Source: Deltaproteobacteria bacterium (GTDB lineage Bacteria > Desulfobacterota > Syntrophia > Syntrophales > UBA2192). Taken from it: DNA of 50,594 nucleotides. The stretch is taken from positions 1 to 50,594 of the forward strand of contig JAAYEC010000047.1 of assembly GCA_012728915.1 (NCBI GenBank). The letters run 5' to 3'. Below the pieces are notes generated by a model. It was not told where the DNA came from, searched no databases, and saw only the letters and a list, made by a program, of their open reading frames with translations. The position numbers and the translations under genes are program-made. This document shows, piece by piece, positions 25,788 to 33,830 of this stretch (the stretch's first letter is position 1; the number at the start of each line of letters is the position of its first letter).

Positions 25788-25816
25788 CCCGGCAGCGCAA
25801 GGAGCGGACGGACAAC

Positions 25817-26386
25817 ATGAAAGAGATCATCTGGTTCGGTCGGGGAGGCCAGGGCGCCGTTGTTGCCGCGCAGATCCTGGCGGAGTCTGCATACCTGGAA
25901 GGCTTCAGGGGCGTCACGTCGGCGCCGACCTTCGGCCCCGAGCGCCGCGGCGCGCCGGTGACGGCCTCGACGCGGATCTCGGAGGAGCCCATCCGGATGT
26001 TCTCCCAGGTGGAGATGGCCGACATCGCCGTCGTGCTGGACGAAACGCTGCTCGGCGTCGTCGACGTCAAGGGACGGATCCGGAAGGGCGGGACGGTGAT
26101 CGTCAACACCTGCGCAAAACCGGAGAGCCTGGGGTTTGCGGCCGATGTCGACGTGGCCGCCGTCGATGCCACGGGGATCGCCCTGAAGCTTCGCCTCATG
26201 AAAGAGGGGGCCCCGGTGATCAACACGCCGATGCTGGGCGCCTTCGCGAAGGCCACGGGGATCGTCTCCCTGGGCAATGTCGAAAAGGCCCTCCGCAGCA
26301 AGCTCTCCGCGGCCGTGGCCTCGCAGAACTTCGAGACGGTGAGAGCGGCCTACGAGGGAACAACGCTCAGCAAGGTAAAAGGCTGA
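25817..26386 (+). CDS. 2-oxoacid:ferredoxin oxidoreductase, gamma subunit
   Basis: The 189-residue product is the gamma (PorC/VorC/KorC-type) subunit. It begins KEIIWFGRGGQGAVVAAQIL and contains TSAPTFGPERRGAPVTASTR, both family signatures. Gamma contributes to the CoA-binding region of the four-subunit enzyme, which decarboxylates 2-oxoacids to acyl-CoA and reduces ferredoxin. The chosen start at 25817 has AAGGAG at 25799-25804. The frame is open to 25757, but that part lies in the terminator. The last codons run into a 7-mer repeat that supplies the TGA stop. Confidence 0.92.
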   Translation: MKEIIWFGRGGQGAVVAAQILAESAYLEGFRGVTSAPTFGPERRGAPVTASTRISEEPIRMFSQVEMADIAVVLDETLLGVVDVKGRIRKGGTVIVNTCAKPESLGFAADVDVAAVDATGIALKLRLMKEGAPVINTPMLGAFAKATGIVSLGNVEKALRSKLSAAVASQNFETVRAAYEGTTLSKVKG

Positions 26387-26491
26387 GGGCGAAAGACGAA
26401 GGGCAAAGGGCGAAAGGCGAAAGGCAAGAGCGAGGGCAGGATTTTCCCTGTTTTCCAACCCTTTGCCTTTAGCCCTTCGCCTTATGCCGTG
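26373..26491. repeat. 7-mer array overlapping the end of the gamma-subunit gene
   Basis: Eight consecutive units run from 26373 to 26428: AGGTAAA, AGGCTGA, GGGCGAA, AGACGAA, GGGCAAA, GGGCGAA, AGGCGAA, AGGCAAG. The TGA stop of the gamma subunit (26384-26386) is in the second unit. The inverted arm 26457-26491 gives CGGCATA, AGGCGAA, GGGCTAA, AGGCAAA, GGGTTGG. It separates gamma from delta inside what is probably one operon. Confidence 0.82.
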
Positions 26492-26529
26492 AAGTCGGAA
26501 TCGACCACGAAGAGGTAGAGGCAAACGAC

Positions 26530-26823
26530 ATGAAAAAGAAAGACGAAAACATATCCGCCATGTGCAGGCCCACCGTCGGCGAGGCCGGCAGGACCGGCGA
26601 CTGGCGCGACCTGCGGCCCGTCATCGACCACAGCAAGTGCACGCCCTTCGTCAAGAAGAAGGCGGCCTGCTACCTGTGCTGGCTCTACTGCCCCGAGGCG
26701 GTGGTCAAGGCGGGGATCCCCGTCGAGATCGATCTCGAGTACTGCAAGGGCTGCGGGATCTGCGCCGAGGAGTGCCCGTCGAGGGCCATCAGCATGGTGA
26801 GGGAGGACCAGTGCAATGACTGA
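26530..26823 (+). CDS. 2-oxoacid:ferredoxin oxidoreductase, delta (2[4Fe-4S]) subunit
   Basis: This 97-residue ferredoxin-like subunit relays electrons from the thiamine pyrophosphate site to external ferredoxin. The second cluster motif is canonical: CKGCGICAEECP (Cys72, 75, 78, 82). The first is unusual: Cys37, then nine residues, then CYLCWLYCP (Cys47, 50, 54), instead of two residues between the first pair. It overlaps the alpha gene by 8 bases and is preceded by the 7-mer array. Confidence 0.92.
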   Translation: MKKKDENISAMCRPTVGEAGRTGDWRDLRPVIDHSKCTPFVKKKAACYLCWLYCPEAVVKAGIPVEIDLEYCKGCGICAEECPSRAISMVREDQCND

Positions 26824-28024
26824 CGCGCGCATCATCACCGGAAACCAGGCGGCGGCCGTGGCGGCCAGGCTCTGCGACGTCCAGGTCATTGCCGCCTACC
26901 CGATCACCCCCCAGTCGCAGCTTGCCGAGATCCTGTCCCAGTTCGTGGAAAGCGGCCAGCTGCGGGCCGAATACGTCCGGGTGGAGGGCGAGCACTCGGC
27001 CATGACGGTCTGCATCGGGGCCTCCACCGTGGGGGCCCGGGTCTTCACGGCCACGAGCGCCAACGGCCTTTTGTACATGCACGAGCAGCTGCACTGGGCC
27101 GCCGGGTCGAGGCTGCCCATCGTCATGTGCTGCGTCAACCGCGGCGTGGGCGCCCCCTGGTCCATCTTCAACGACCAGCAGGACTCGCTCGCCCAGCGCG
27201 ACACGGGCTGGATCCAGATCTACTGCCGCGACAACCAGGAGATCCTCGACACGGTCATCCAGGCCTACCGGATCGCCGAAACGGTCTACGCCCCCGTCAT
27301 GGTCTGCTACGACGGCTTCGTGCTCTCCCACACGATGATGCCCGTCGTCAGCCCGGCCCCGGCGGCCGTCCGGAAGTTTCTGCCGCCCTACAGGCCCCAT
27401 ACCATCCTCGACGCCGCAAACCCGCTGACCCTCAACTCGGTGCTGCTGCCCAACCGGCGGCCCGACGCCGAGGGGACCCTCTGCGACGGCTACATGGAGA
27501 TGCGCTGGAAGCTGCAGAACGCCCTCGACCGGGCCCCGGAGGTTATCCGCGAGGTCAACCGGAGTTTCGCGGAGGCCTTCGGGCGCGACCACGGCGGGAT
27601 GCTCTGGACGCACCGGACGGAGGACGCCGAGGTGATCCTCTCGGGCATGGGCTCGCTTGCCGCCGAAGCCACGGTGGCCGCCGATGCCCTGCGCGAGGAG
27701 GGGATCCGGGCCGGCGTCGTGGGGATCCGCGTCTACCGCCCCTTCCCGGCAAAGGAGGCCGTCGAGGCCTTCCGGGGCGCGAAGGCCATCGTCCTCTTCG
27801 AGAAGAGCATCAGTTACGGCTACGAGGGGGGGCTGTGCTCGGACCTCAAGGCCGCCTTCTACGGCAGCGGGATCCTGGCGCCCATCCACGACCACGTGGC
27901 GGGCCTCGGGGGCCGCGACGTGAAGGCGAGGGAGCTGGTCGAGGCCGTCAAGTCGTCCCTGGCCCGGATCCAGGCGGGCGAGCGGGATCTGAAAACCACC
28001 TGGCTGAACTGCGCCACGGAGTAG
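26816..28024 (+). CDS. 2-oxoacid:ferredoxin oxidoreductase, alpha subunit
   Basis: The product has 402 residues and is the pyrimidine-domain (domain I/II) subunit. It shows IAAYPITPQSQLAEILSQFV, VRVEGEHSAMTVCIGASTVG, FTATSANGLLYMHEQLHWAA and VNRGVGAPWSIFNDQQD, all typical of the PorA/VorA family. The subunit order gamma-delta-alpha-beta is that of four-subunit pyruvate or 2-ketoisovalerate enzymes. Substrate (pyruvate or branched-chain) cannot be read from sequence. The leucine-rich leader upstream hints at branched-chain 2-oxoacids. Four bases separate it from beta. Confidence 0.93.
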   Translation: MTDARIITGNQAAAVAARLCDVQVIAAYPITPQSQLAEILSQFVESGQLRAEYVRVEGEHSAMTVCIGASTVGARVFTATSANGLLYMHEQLHWAAGSRLPIVMCCVNRGVGAPWSIFNDQQDSLAQRDTGWIQIYCRDNQEILDTVIQAYRIAETVYAPVMVCYDGFVLSHTMMPVVSPAPAAVRKFLPPYRPHTILDAANPLTLNSVLLPNRRPDAEGTLCDGYMEMRWKLQNALDRAPEVIREVNRSFAEAFGRDHGGMLWTHRTEDAEVILSGMGSLAAEATVAADALREEGIRAGVVGIRVYRPFPAKEAVEAFRGAKAIVLFEKSISYGYEGGLCSDLKAAFYGSGILAPIHDHVAGLGGRDVKARELVEAVKSSLARIQAGERDLKTTWLNCATE

Positions 28025-28028
28025 AGCC

Positions 28029-28934
28029 ATGCCGCACAATCTCTTCAAGATCCACGAGAAGGAATACGTCCTGCCCGGCACGAGGGCCTGCCAGGGCTGC
28101 GGGCTCTCCATCGCCTACCGGTTCGCCCTGAAGGCTCTCCGGGAGGACACGATCGTGACCTTCCCCGCTTGCTGCCTGTGCGTCCTTCACGGCCTGTACC
28201 CGCTCACGCCGGTCCTCGTCCCCAGCGTGAATTCCACCTTCGCTGCCACGGCCGCCTCGGCCTCGGGCATCGCGGCGGGGCTTGCCGCCCTGAACCGGAC
28301 GGAGACGACCGTCGTGGCCTTCGCCGGCGACGGCGGCACCTTCGACATGGGCATCCAGGCCCTCTCGGGCGCCGCCGAGCGGGGGACGGACTTCATCTAC
28401 GTTGCCTACGACAACGAGGGCTACATGAACACGGGGACGCAGCGATCGAGCGCGACCCCCATGGGGGCCCTCACGACGACCACCCCCGTGCTCACGAAGC
28501 AGCAGCACAAGAAGGACTTCCTCAAGATCATGGAGGCCCACCAGATCCCCTACGTCGCGACGACGACGCCGGCCTACCCCATCGACCTCTACGACAAGTT
28601 CGTCCGGGCCAAGCGCATCAAGGGGACGCGGTTCATCCACATCCACACGCCCTGCCCCCCCGGGTGGCAGTACCCCACGAAGGACACGATCCGGATCGGC
28701 CGGCTCGCCGTGGACACGGGCCTGTGCGTGCTCTTCGAGGTGGAGAACGGAAAGTTCCGCTTCACCGGCCGCAGCCGCACGCTCGCCGAGAAGGGCAACA
28801 AGCTCCCCGTGGTGCACTACGTCGAGAAGCAGGGTCGCTTCAAGAAGATGAGCATCGAGCAGCTCAACCAGCTCCAGGCCTGGGTGGACGACCGCTGGGA
28901 GGAGTACAGGAGGAGGGCGGCGGAATCGAAATGA
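28029..28934 (+). CDS. 2-oxoacid:ferredoxin oxidoreductase, beta (TPP-binding) subunit
   Basis: The product has 301 residues and carries the thiamine pyrophosphate site: GDGGTFDMGIQALSGAAERG with the GDG...N motif continuing through YVAYDNEGYMNTGTQRS. The N-terminal ACQGCGLSIAYRFALKAL with CxxC and a later CC pair match the Cys ligands of the cluster carried by beta. Together with gamma, delta and alpha it completes the enzyme, which releases CO2 and makes acyl-CoA with two reduced ferredoxins. Confidence 0.94.
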   Translation: MPHNLFKIHEKEYVLPGTRACQGCGLSIAYRFALKALREDTIVTFPACCLCVLHGLYPLTPVLVPSVNSTFAATAASASGIAAGLAALNRTETTVVAFAGDGGTFDMGIQALSGAAERGTDFIYVAYDNEGYMNTGTQRSSATPMGALTTTTPVLTKQQHKKDFLKIMEAHQIPYVATTTPAYPIDLYDKFVRAKRIKGTRFIHIHTPCPPGWQYPTKDTIRIGRLAVDTGLCVLFEVENGKFRFTGRSRTLAEKGNKLPVVHYVEKQGRFKKMSIEQLNQLQAWVDDRWEEYRRRAAESK

Positions 28935-28936
28935 CA

Positions 28937-29042
28937 GGGCACAGGGTCGAGGAAAAATCTTCTTCCTTCCCTGGACCCTGGACCCCCATCCGGGTGGACC
29001 GGAGAGAAAGATCAGACAGACCGGAGAGACCGACAAGGAGGG
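28937..29042. repeat. Short 7-mer and 9-mer repeat stretch before the SDR gene
   Basis: Near 28937 the units GGGCACA, GGGTCGA face an inverted stretch at about 28974-28990 whose reverse complement is GGGTCCA, GGGTCCA, GGG. From about 29000 a 9-base rhythm follows: AGATCAGAC, AGACCGGAG, AGACCGACA, then aggag, which is the ribosome-binding site of the SDR gene. This is a weaker member of the repeat family. Confidence 0.5.
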
Positions 29043-29049
29043 TGACAAG

Positions 29050-29841
29050 ATGGATCTGGGACTGAAGGGGAAGGTGGCGTTGGTTGCAGGGGGAAGCCAG
29101 GGGCTGGGGCTCGCCGTGGCGCTGGAGTTTGCCCGGGAGGGTGCGAAGGTCGCCGTCTGCGCGCTCGACGACCCGCACCTGCCGGCGGCGGCCGATGCGA
29201 TCCGCAAGGCGGGAAGCGGCGAGGTCTTCTCCATCCCGGCCGATGTGTCGGACCTGGAGCAGGCGAAGAACTTCGTCCGGAAGTCGGCGGCCCATTTCGG
29301 CACGGTGGACATCCTGGTCAACAATGCCGGGGGCCCTCCCTCGATGAGCTTCCTCGAGATCGACGACGAGCTGTGGATGCGGGGATGCCGCCTCAACCTG
29401 CTCTCCACGATCGTGATGACGCGCGAGGCCGTTCCCATCCTGAAGGAGAAGCGCTGGGGACGGATCATCAACATGACCTCCATCGCCGTCAAGCAGCCCA
29501 TCGACGGCCTGATCCTTTCCAACACGGTGCGCTCGGGCGTCATCGGCTTCGCCAAGTCGCTCTCGAACGAGCTCGCGCCCTTCAACATCACCGTCAACAG
29601 CGTCTGCCCGGGATACACGATGACGGACCGCGTCCGCAATCTGTCGAAGGTGCTGGCCGAGAAGCAGGGGACGACCCCCGAGGCCATTGTCGAAAAATGG
29701 GCGTCAGAGATCCCGATGAAGAGGATCGGCACGCCCGAGGAATTCGCCGGCCTCGTCGTCTACCTCGCCTCGCAGCAGGCGGGCTACATCACCGGCGCGG
29801 CCGTCCAGATCGACGGGGGTTGGTACAGGGGGATTATGTGA
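29050..29841 (+). CDS. SDR family oxidoreductase-like protein lacking the Tyr-x-x-x-Lys pair
   Basis: This 263-residue Rossmann protein matches classical short-chain dehydrogenases. The cofactor motif GGSQGLG is at about 14-20, VDILVNNAGG (87-96) and INMTS with the usual catalytic Ser (144) follow. Where YxxxK is expected (157-161) it reads SNTVR, so the catalytic Tyr and Lys are replaced by Ser and Arg. A subgroup annotated as 3-oxoacyl-ACP reductase-like SDRs shares this change; its chemistry is unclear. The C-terminal part ending GAAVQIDGGWYRG is normal. It may be the last gene of the oxidoreductase operon. Confidence 0.88.
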   Translation: MDLGLKGKVALVAGGSQGLGLAVALEFAREGAKVAVCALDDPHLPAAADAIRKAGSGEVFSIPADVSDLEQAKNFVRKSAAHFGTVDILVNNAGGPPSMSFLEIDDELWMRGCRLNLLSTIVMTREAVPILKEKRWGRIINMTSIAVKQPIDGLILSNTVRSGVIGFAKSLSNELAPFNITVNSVCPGYTMTDRVRNLSKVLAEKQGTTPEAIVEKWASEIPMKRIGTPEEFAGLVVYLASQQAGYITGAAVQIDGGWYRGIM

Positions 29842-29842
29842 T

Positions 29843-29933
29843 AAAGGCAGGCGTTAGGCATCAGGCATCAGGTATCAGGGAAAGACAAGAAAAAGGCAGG
29901 CTTAAGGCATTAGGCGTAAGGCGTAAGGCAAAA
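29843..29933. repeat. 7-mer array after the SDR gene
   Basis: Two forward blocks: AGGCGTT, AGGCATC, AGGCATC, AGGTATC, AGGGAAA (about 29855-29885), then AGGCTTA, AGGCATT, AGGCGTA, AGGCGTA, AGGCAAA (about 29898-29932). No 7-mer inverted arm was found. A terminator follows directly. Confidence 0.65.
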
Positions 29934-29936
29934 CGA

Positions 29937-29976
29937 AAAGGGCATCGGGATAAACCACCATCCCGGCGCCCTTTCT
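29937..29976. terminator. Bidirectional terminator between SDR and the TPR membrane gene
   Basis: AAAGGGC (about 29937-29943) pairs with GCCCTTT (29968-29974), and internally CGGGAT pairs with ATCCCG. Pyrimidines follow on the plus strand and a TTTTCGTTTTG stretch follows on the minus strand, suiting the convergent arrangement of the two genes. Confidence 0.75.
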
Positions 29977-30007
29977 TCTTCCATTCGAGTTCTGCTCTTC
30001 CTTCTTT

Positions 30008-30035
30008 TATCTCACCTTCTTACCTTCTTCTTTTC
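30008..30035 (-). repeat. 8-mer units encoding the end of the TPR membrane protein
   Basis: On the minus strand the sequence reads AGAAGGTA, AGAAGGTG, AGATAA. The TAA of the first unit is the stop codon of the 30020-32038 gene, and the preceding purines encode its KRRR tail. Confidence 0.6.
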
Positions 30036-32038
30036 TGCTGCGCCAGGGCGTCCCTGAGGTTCTCGCGGGCCATCCCGTAGTCCGGGTCGAGGCGGACGGC
30101 CTCCCGGAATTGATCGATCGCCTCGTCGATGCGGTTGCGCAGCATCAGCGCACTCCCGAGGTTGTTGCGGGCTCTCGAGTAATCGGGCGCGAGCCGGACG
30201 GCCTCCCGGAAATGCGAGATCGCCTCGTCGACTTTTCCTTTGAGGATATAGATGCTGCCGATGTTGTAGTGCAGCTTCGCGTCGGCCTGCTGCCATTCGA
30301 GGGCCGACAGGCTGTAGGACAGGGCCTCGTCCATCCTGCCCTTCAGGATGTACGCCTCGGCAAGCCCGGCATAGGCCTTCGGTTGAGGCTCCGAGGTTTG
30401 AATCGCCCGCTCGAAATGCACGATGGCGCGATCCACATCCCCCTTCGACAGGTATACGCCCGCAACGGTGTAGTTCGCATCGGGGAACGCGGGGTGGATC
30501 TCCAGGGCCTTCAGGTACGACGGCAGGGCCTCGTCGCCCCTGCCCAGCCGGGCAAGCGCGATGCCCCGGTTGAAATGCGCCCCGGCGTAACGGGGCTGGA
30601 TGGCGAGCGCCTGTTCGATGTGGACCAGGGCTTCCTCGATCCGGCCGTCCACGATGAGGGCGACGGCGAGGTTGTTGTGGGCCAGGAAGTTCTTTTCCGT
30701 GACGGCAAGCGCGCGGGTGAAGAGCGAATGGCTGTCCCGCCAGTGGGCGATCTGGCCGTGCGTGACGATCGCGCACGCGGCCAGGACCGCGCCGGCCGCG
30801 GCGGGGAGAACGGCCGGCGGCAGCCGGAGCCGCGCCGCCAGGTCGCAGGCCCCCCAGGCGAGGGCGACGAAGGGGCCGATCAGGGGGACGTAGGTGTAGC
30901 GGTCCGCCATGGCCGCGTCCCCCAGCTTGACGAGGCCGATCACGGGCAGGAGCGTCACGAGGTACCAGGCCCAGCCGAAGGCCAGGTATGGAAATCTGCG
31001 GCTCCACCGGAGCGCCACGGCCGTCACGGCGGCCAGGAAGAGGGCGGCGGCCAGGACGGCCGCGGGCGGCCAGGGCTGCAGGGGGTAGAACACGGCAAGC
31101 CCCGACGGCCAGATCGTCTTCCACAGGTACAGGACGCAGGACACGAGCGCATTTCCGACCCGTTCCGCGAGGGACAGCTGCGTGAGCGAGACCACGGCCC
31201 CGCTCTTCTGCTGCGTCACGATCGCGACCACGCTGAAGACGACCGAAAGGATCGCCAGGGGGATCTTTTCCGTCAGCAGCGGCAGAAACGGGAACGCGCC
31301 CCGGCCGGCCTTGTCTTGCGTCGCCGGCTGTCCCCGCTGCGCCTTCCTCTTGCGGTCTTTCTTTTCCCGTGGCTGCGGGTCGCCGGTTACCTGCGCGGGG
31401 GCCGCCTGCCGGGCGGAGTCGAGCCGCTTCAGCGGCCACCCGTCCATCAGCAGCAGGATGACGGGCACGGTGACGAGCATCGGTTTGGCCATCAGGCCCG
31501 CCAGGAAGAAAACAAGAACGGGAAGGTAGCGCTTCGGTCCCGGCCGCTCCGCGTAAAACGCGTAGGCCCACAGGGTGAGCATCCAGAAGAAGGTGCTGAG
31601 CACGTCCTTGCGCTCGGCGATCCAGGCGACGGACTCCACGTGCAGGGGGTGCAGGGCGAACAGGGCGGCGGCGAAGGCGCTTCGCCACCGGGCCTGCGTC
31701 ATACGCTCCAGGGCGAGGAAGAGCAGGACCGCGTTGAGCGCGTGAAAGAGCACGTTGACGAGATGGTGGGCGCCGGGACCGGCTCCGAACAGCCGGCAGT
31801 CGAGCATGTACGAGAGCCACGTCAGCGGGTGCCAGTTCCCCAGGGTCGTCGTTGTGAAGGCCCACTTCACGCCGTACGCCGTCAGGCCGCGCTGCACGAT
31901 GAGATTTTCCTGGACGTAGAACGGGTCGTCGTAATTGACGTAGTCGAAGGCCCCGACCTGCGCGTAGAGGGCCGCCGTCAGCACCGCGAGAGCGACCGCG
32001 GGGAGGGCGTTCATGAGGATCCTGCTTTGCTCAGCCAT
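30020..32038 (-). CDS. TMTC-like membrane protein with C-terminal TPR repeats
   Basis: The product has 672 residues. The first half is a polytopic membrane domain of about ten segments resembling the PMT/TMTC family, with the diagnostic luminal motifs FDYVNYDDPFYV (about 30-41), GNWHPLTWLSYMLD and ALHPLHVESVAWIAERKDVL. The second half carries about six to seven TPR units (for example IEEALVHIEQALAIQPRYAG, VDEAISHFREAVRLAPDYSR and IDEAIDQFREAVRLDPDYGM). Eukaryotic TMTCs are O-mannosyltransferases. Bacterial homologues are common in deltaproteobacteria and of unknown substrate, so protein glycosylation is plausible but unproven. Confidence 0.85.
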   Translation of the reverse strand: MAEQSRILMNALPAVALAVLTAALYAQVGAFDYVNYDDPFYVQENLIVQRGLTAYGVKWAFTTTTLGNWHPLTWLSYMLDCRLFGAGPGAHHLVNVLFHALNAVLLFLALERMTQARWRSAFAAALFALHPLHVESVAWIAERKDVLSTFFWMLTLWAYAFYAERPGPKRYLPVLVFFLAGLMAKPMLVTVPVILLLMDGWPLKRLDSARQAAPAQVTGDPQPREKKDRKRKAQRGQPATQDKAGRGAFPFLPLLTEKIPLAILSVVFSVVAIVTQQKSGAVVSLTQLSLAERVGNALVSCVLYLWKTIWPSGLAVFYPLQPWPPAAVLAAALFLAAVTAVALRWSRRFPYLAFGWAWYLVTLLPVIGLVKLGDAAMADRYTYVPLIGPFVALAWGACDLAARLRLPPAVLPAAAGAVLAACAIVTHGQIAHWRDSHSLFTRALAVTEKNFLAHNNLAVALIVDGRIEEALVHIEQALAIQPRYAGAHFNRGIALARLGRGDEALPSYLKALEIHPAFPDANYTVAGVYLSKGDVDRAIVHFERAIQTSEPQPKAYAGLAEAYILKGRMDEALSYSLSALEWQQADAKLHYNIGSIYILKGKVDEAISHFREAVRLAPDYSRARNNLGSALMLRNRIDEAIDQFREAVRLDPDYGMARENLRDALAQQKRRR

Positions 32039-32084
32039 GAGGGAAGGGCCTTCCGGGGGTCTGCGCCGCCGCGCGGCGACCCGT

Positions 32085-32114
32085 TATCTAGGATCGGACG
32101 GCCCGTCCCGTCAA
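32085..32114 (-). promoter_or_regulatory. Promoter for the TMTC-like gene
   Basis: On the minus strand TTGACG (32114-32109) is followed by 18 bases and TAGATA (32090-32085), about 50 bases before the ATG at 32038. Confidence 0.45.
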
Positions 32115-32129
32115 GGGTTTTTTCGAGGC

Positions 32130-33722
32130 TCACCCCTGCGTTGCGGGGGACTCCGTCCCCGGTTCCTCCCCGGCCGGGCACGGGACTGGCGTCTCGCCGT
32201 CCCGGATGAGCCATTCCAGCCGCTCCAGGAGGCACCCGAAGGTCGACGGGTCACGGGCCGAGACGGCGATGGCGTCGAACCGTCTGCACAGGGCGGCGAG
32301 CAGCTCCTTGTCGGCCACGCGGTCCTCCTTGTTGAAGACCCGGATCGTCGGCTTGGCGGCGATGTCGAGTTCCGCGAGAATCTTCTCCACGGCGGCGATG
32401 TGTTCCTCGAAATCGGGGTTGCTCACGTCGATGAGGTGCACGAGCACGTCCGCCTCGTGGAGTTCCTCGAGGGTGGCCCGAAACGCGGCGAAGAGCTCCT
32501 TCGGCAGGTTGCGGATGAAACCGACCGTGTCGGTGATGACGGCCTCGGTGTCGCGGGGGAAACGCAGCCGCGAGCTCTTCGGATCGAGCGTCGCGAAGAG
32601 CCGGTCTTCGGCCAGGACGTCGCTCCGGGTCAGCGAGTTGAGCAGCGTGGACTTGCCCGCGTTGGTGTAGCCCACGATGGAGATGACCGGGAGCCCCGCC
32701 CTCTCGCGGCCCGCGCGCCGCGTCCGCCGGCCCTTCTGGATGTGACGCAGGGCGTCCTCGAGCCGGTGGATCCTGTCCCGCACCCGCCGGCGGTTGATCT
32801 CGAGCTTCGTCTCGCCGGGGCCGGTGCCGCCGATCCCGCCCGTGAGGCGCGACATGGCCGTGTTCTTCTCGATGAGGCGGGGGAGCATGTACTTGAGCTG
32901 GGCGAGTTCCACCTGGATCTTGCCGTCACGGCTGTGGGCCCTCTGCGCGAAGATGTCCAGGATCACCTGCGTGCGGTCGATGACCTTCAGCTCCGTGAAG
33001 TCCGTGATGGAGCGGACCTGGGCGGGCGTCAGCTCGTGGTCGAAGATGAGCAGGTTCGCGCCGATCTGCAGGGCCCGGATCACCACGTCCGAGAGGCGGC
33101 CCTTCCCCATGAGGTACTTCGGGTCGATCTCCGGGCGGTGCTGGGTGATCGAGTCGAAGACCTCCACCCCGCACGACTCGGCGAGCTCCTTCAGTTCGGG
33201 AAGCGTGTCGGCGCGGCTTCGGGGGTCCGTCTCGACACGGATGAGGATGGCCCGCTCCCGCGAGGCGACCCTGCGGGTGCGCTGCCTGCGGGCGATCTGG
33301 TCCTCCAGGTCCCGGATGAAGCCCGCGAAGTCGAGATCCATCCGGGCCGGGTGCACGGGTTCCGTCTGGAGCCAGTAGCGTCCGTCGGGGTTTTCCGGCA
33401 GGAGGTGCGCCGAGTGGGTTGGGCCGGGCTGCCCGTCCTCCTCCACGGTCACGGCGCTGATGTAGTCCAGGCGCAGCAGCGCCAGGTCCGTCAGGTCGTC
33501 GCGCGTGAGCGCCTCCCCGTTGAGGTGGGTGTGGACGAGCCGGAGCCCCTTGAGGCGGCTCTCGCCGGAGCGGAACGCGTCGAGGCTGGGGATCAGGAGC
33601 TGGCGGTGATCCCCCACGACGACGAGGTGGATGTCGCCCTTCCGGCTGATCAGGACGCCGACCTGGCGGTTGGTTTCCCGGGAGATCTCGCAGAGGTTCC
33701 GGGCAAGCTCGAGGGTGAGCAC
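32130..33722 (-). CDS. hflX: GTPase HflX
   Basis: HflX is a ribosome-associated GTPase that splits stalled or heat-damaged 70S ribosomes. The sequence shows the HflX-specific glycine-rich linker [20 protein letters not shown] and the G domain: [13 protein letters not shown] (G1), ATLDPKSS (G2 region), [11 protein letters not shown] (G3) and FNKED (G4). From the GTG at 33722 the product has 530 residues, but homology (IYGNVAGLKAGQIRRLQQL) clearly continues upstream in the same frame to about 33815. No ATG, GTG or TTG occurs there. An ATC at 33815, behind aaaggcgggggg, is the apparent true start. Confidence 0.92.
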   Translation of the reverse strand: MLTLELARNLCEISRETNRQVGVLISRKGDIHLVVVGDHRQLLIPSLDAFRSGESRLKGLRLVHTHLNGEALTRDDLTDLALLRLDYISAVTVEEDGQPGPTHSAHLLPENPDGRYWLQTEPVHPARMDLDFAGFIRDLEDQIARRQRTRRVASRERAILIRVETDPRSRADTLPELKELAESCGVEVFDSITQHRPEIDPKYLMGKGRLSDVVIRALQIGANLLIFDHELTPAQVRSITDFTELKVIDRTQVILDIFAQRAHSRDGKIQVELAQLKYMLPRLIEKNTAMSRLTGGIGGTGPGETKLEINRRRVRDRIHRLEDALRHIQKGRRTRRAGRERAGLPVISIVGYTNAGKSTLLNSLTRSDVLAEDRLFATLDPKSSRLRFPRDTEAVITDTVGFIRNLPKELFAAFRATLEELHEADVLVHLIDVSNPDFEEHIAAVEKILAELDIAAKPTIRVFNKEDRVADKELLAALCRRFDAIAVSARDPSTFGCLLERLEWLIRDGETPVPCPAGEEPGTESPATQG

Positions 33723-33830
33723 CCGGTCGATGGGGATTTTGCGGCGGTAGAGCTGCTGGAGGCGCCGGATCTGGCCGGCCTTGAGACCGGCTACGTTGCC
33801 ATAGATTCTGTTGATTTCGACCCCCCGCCT

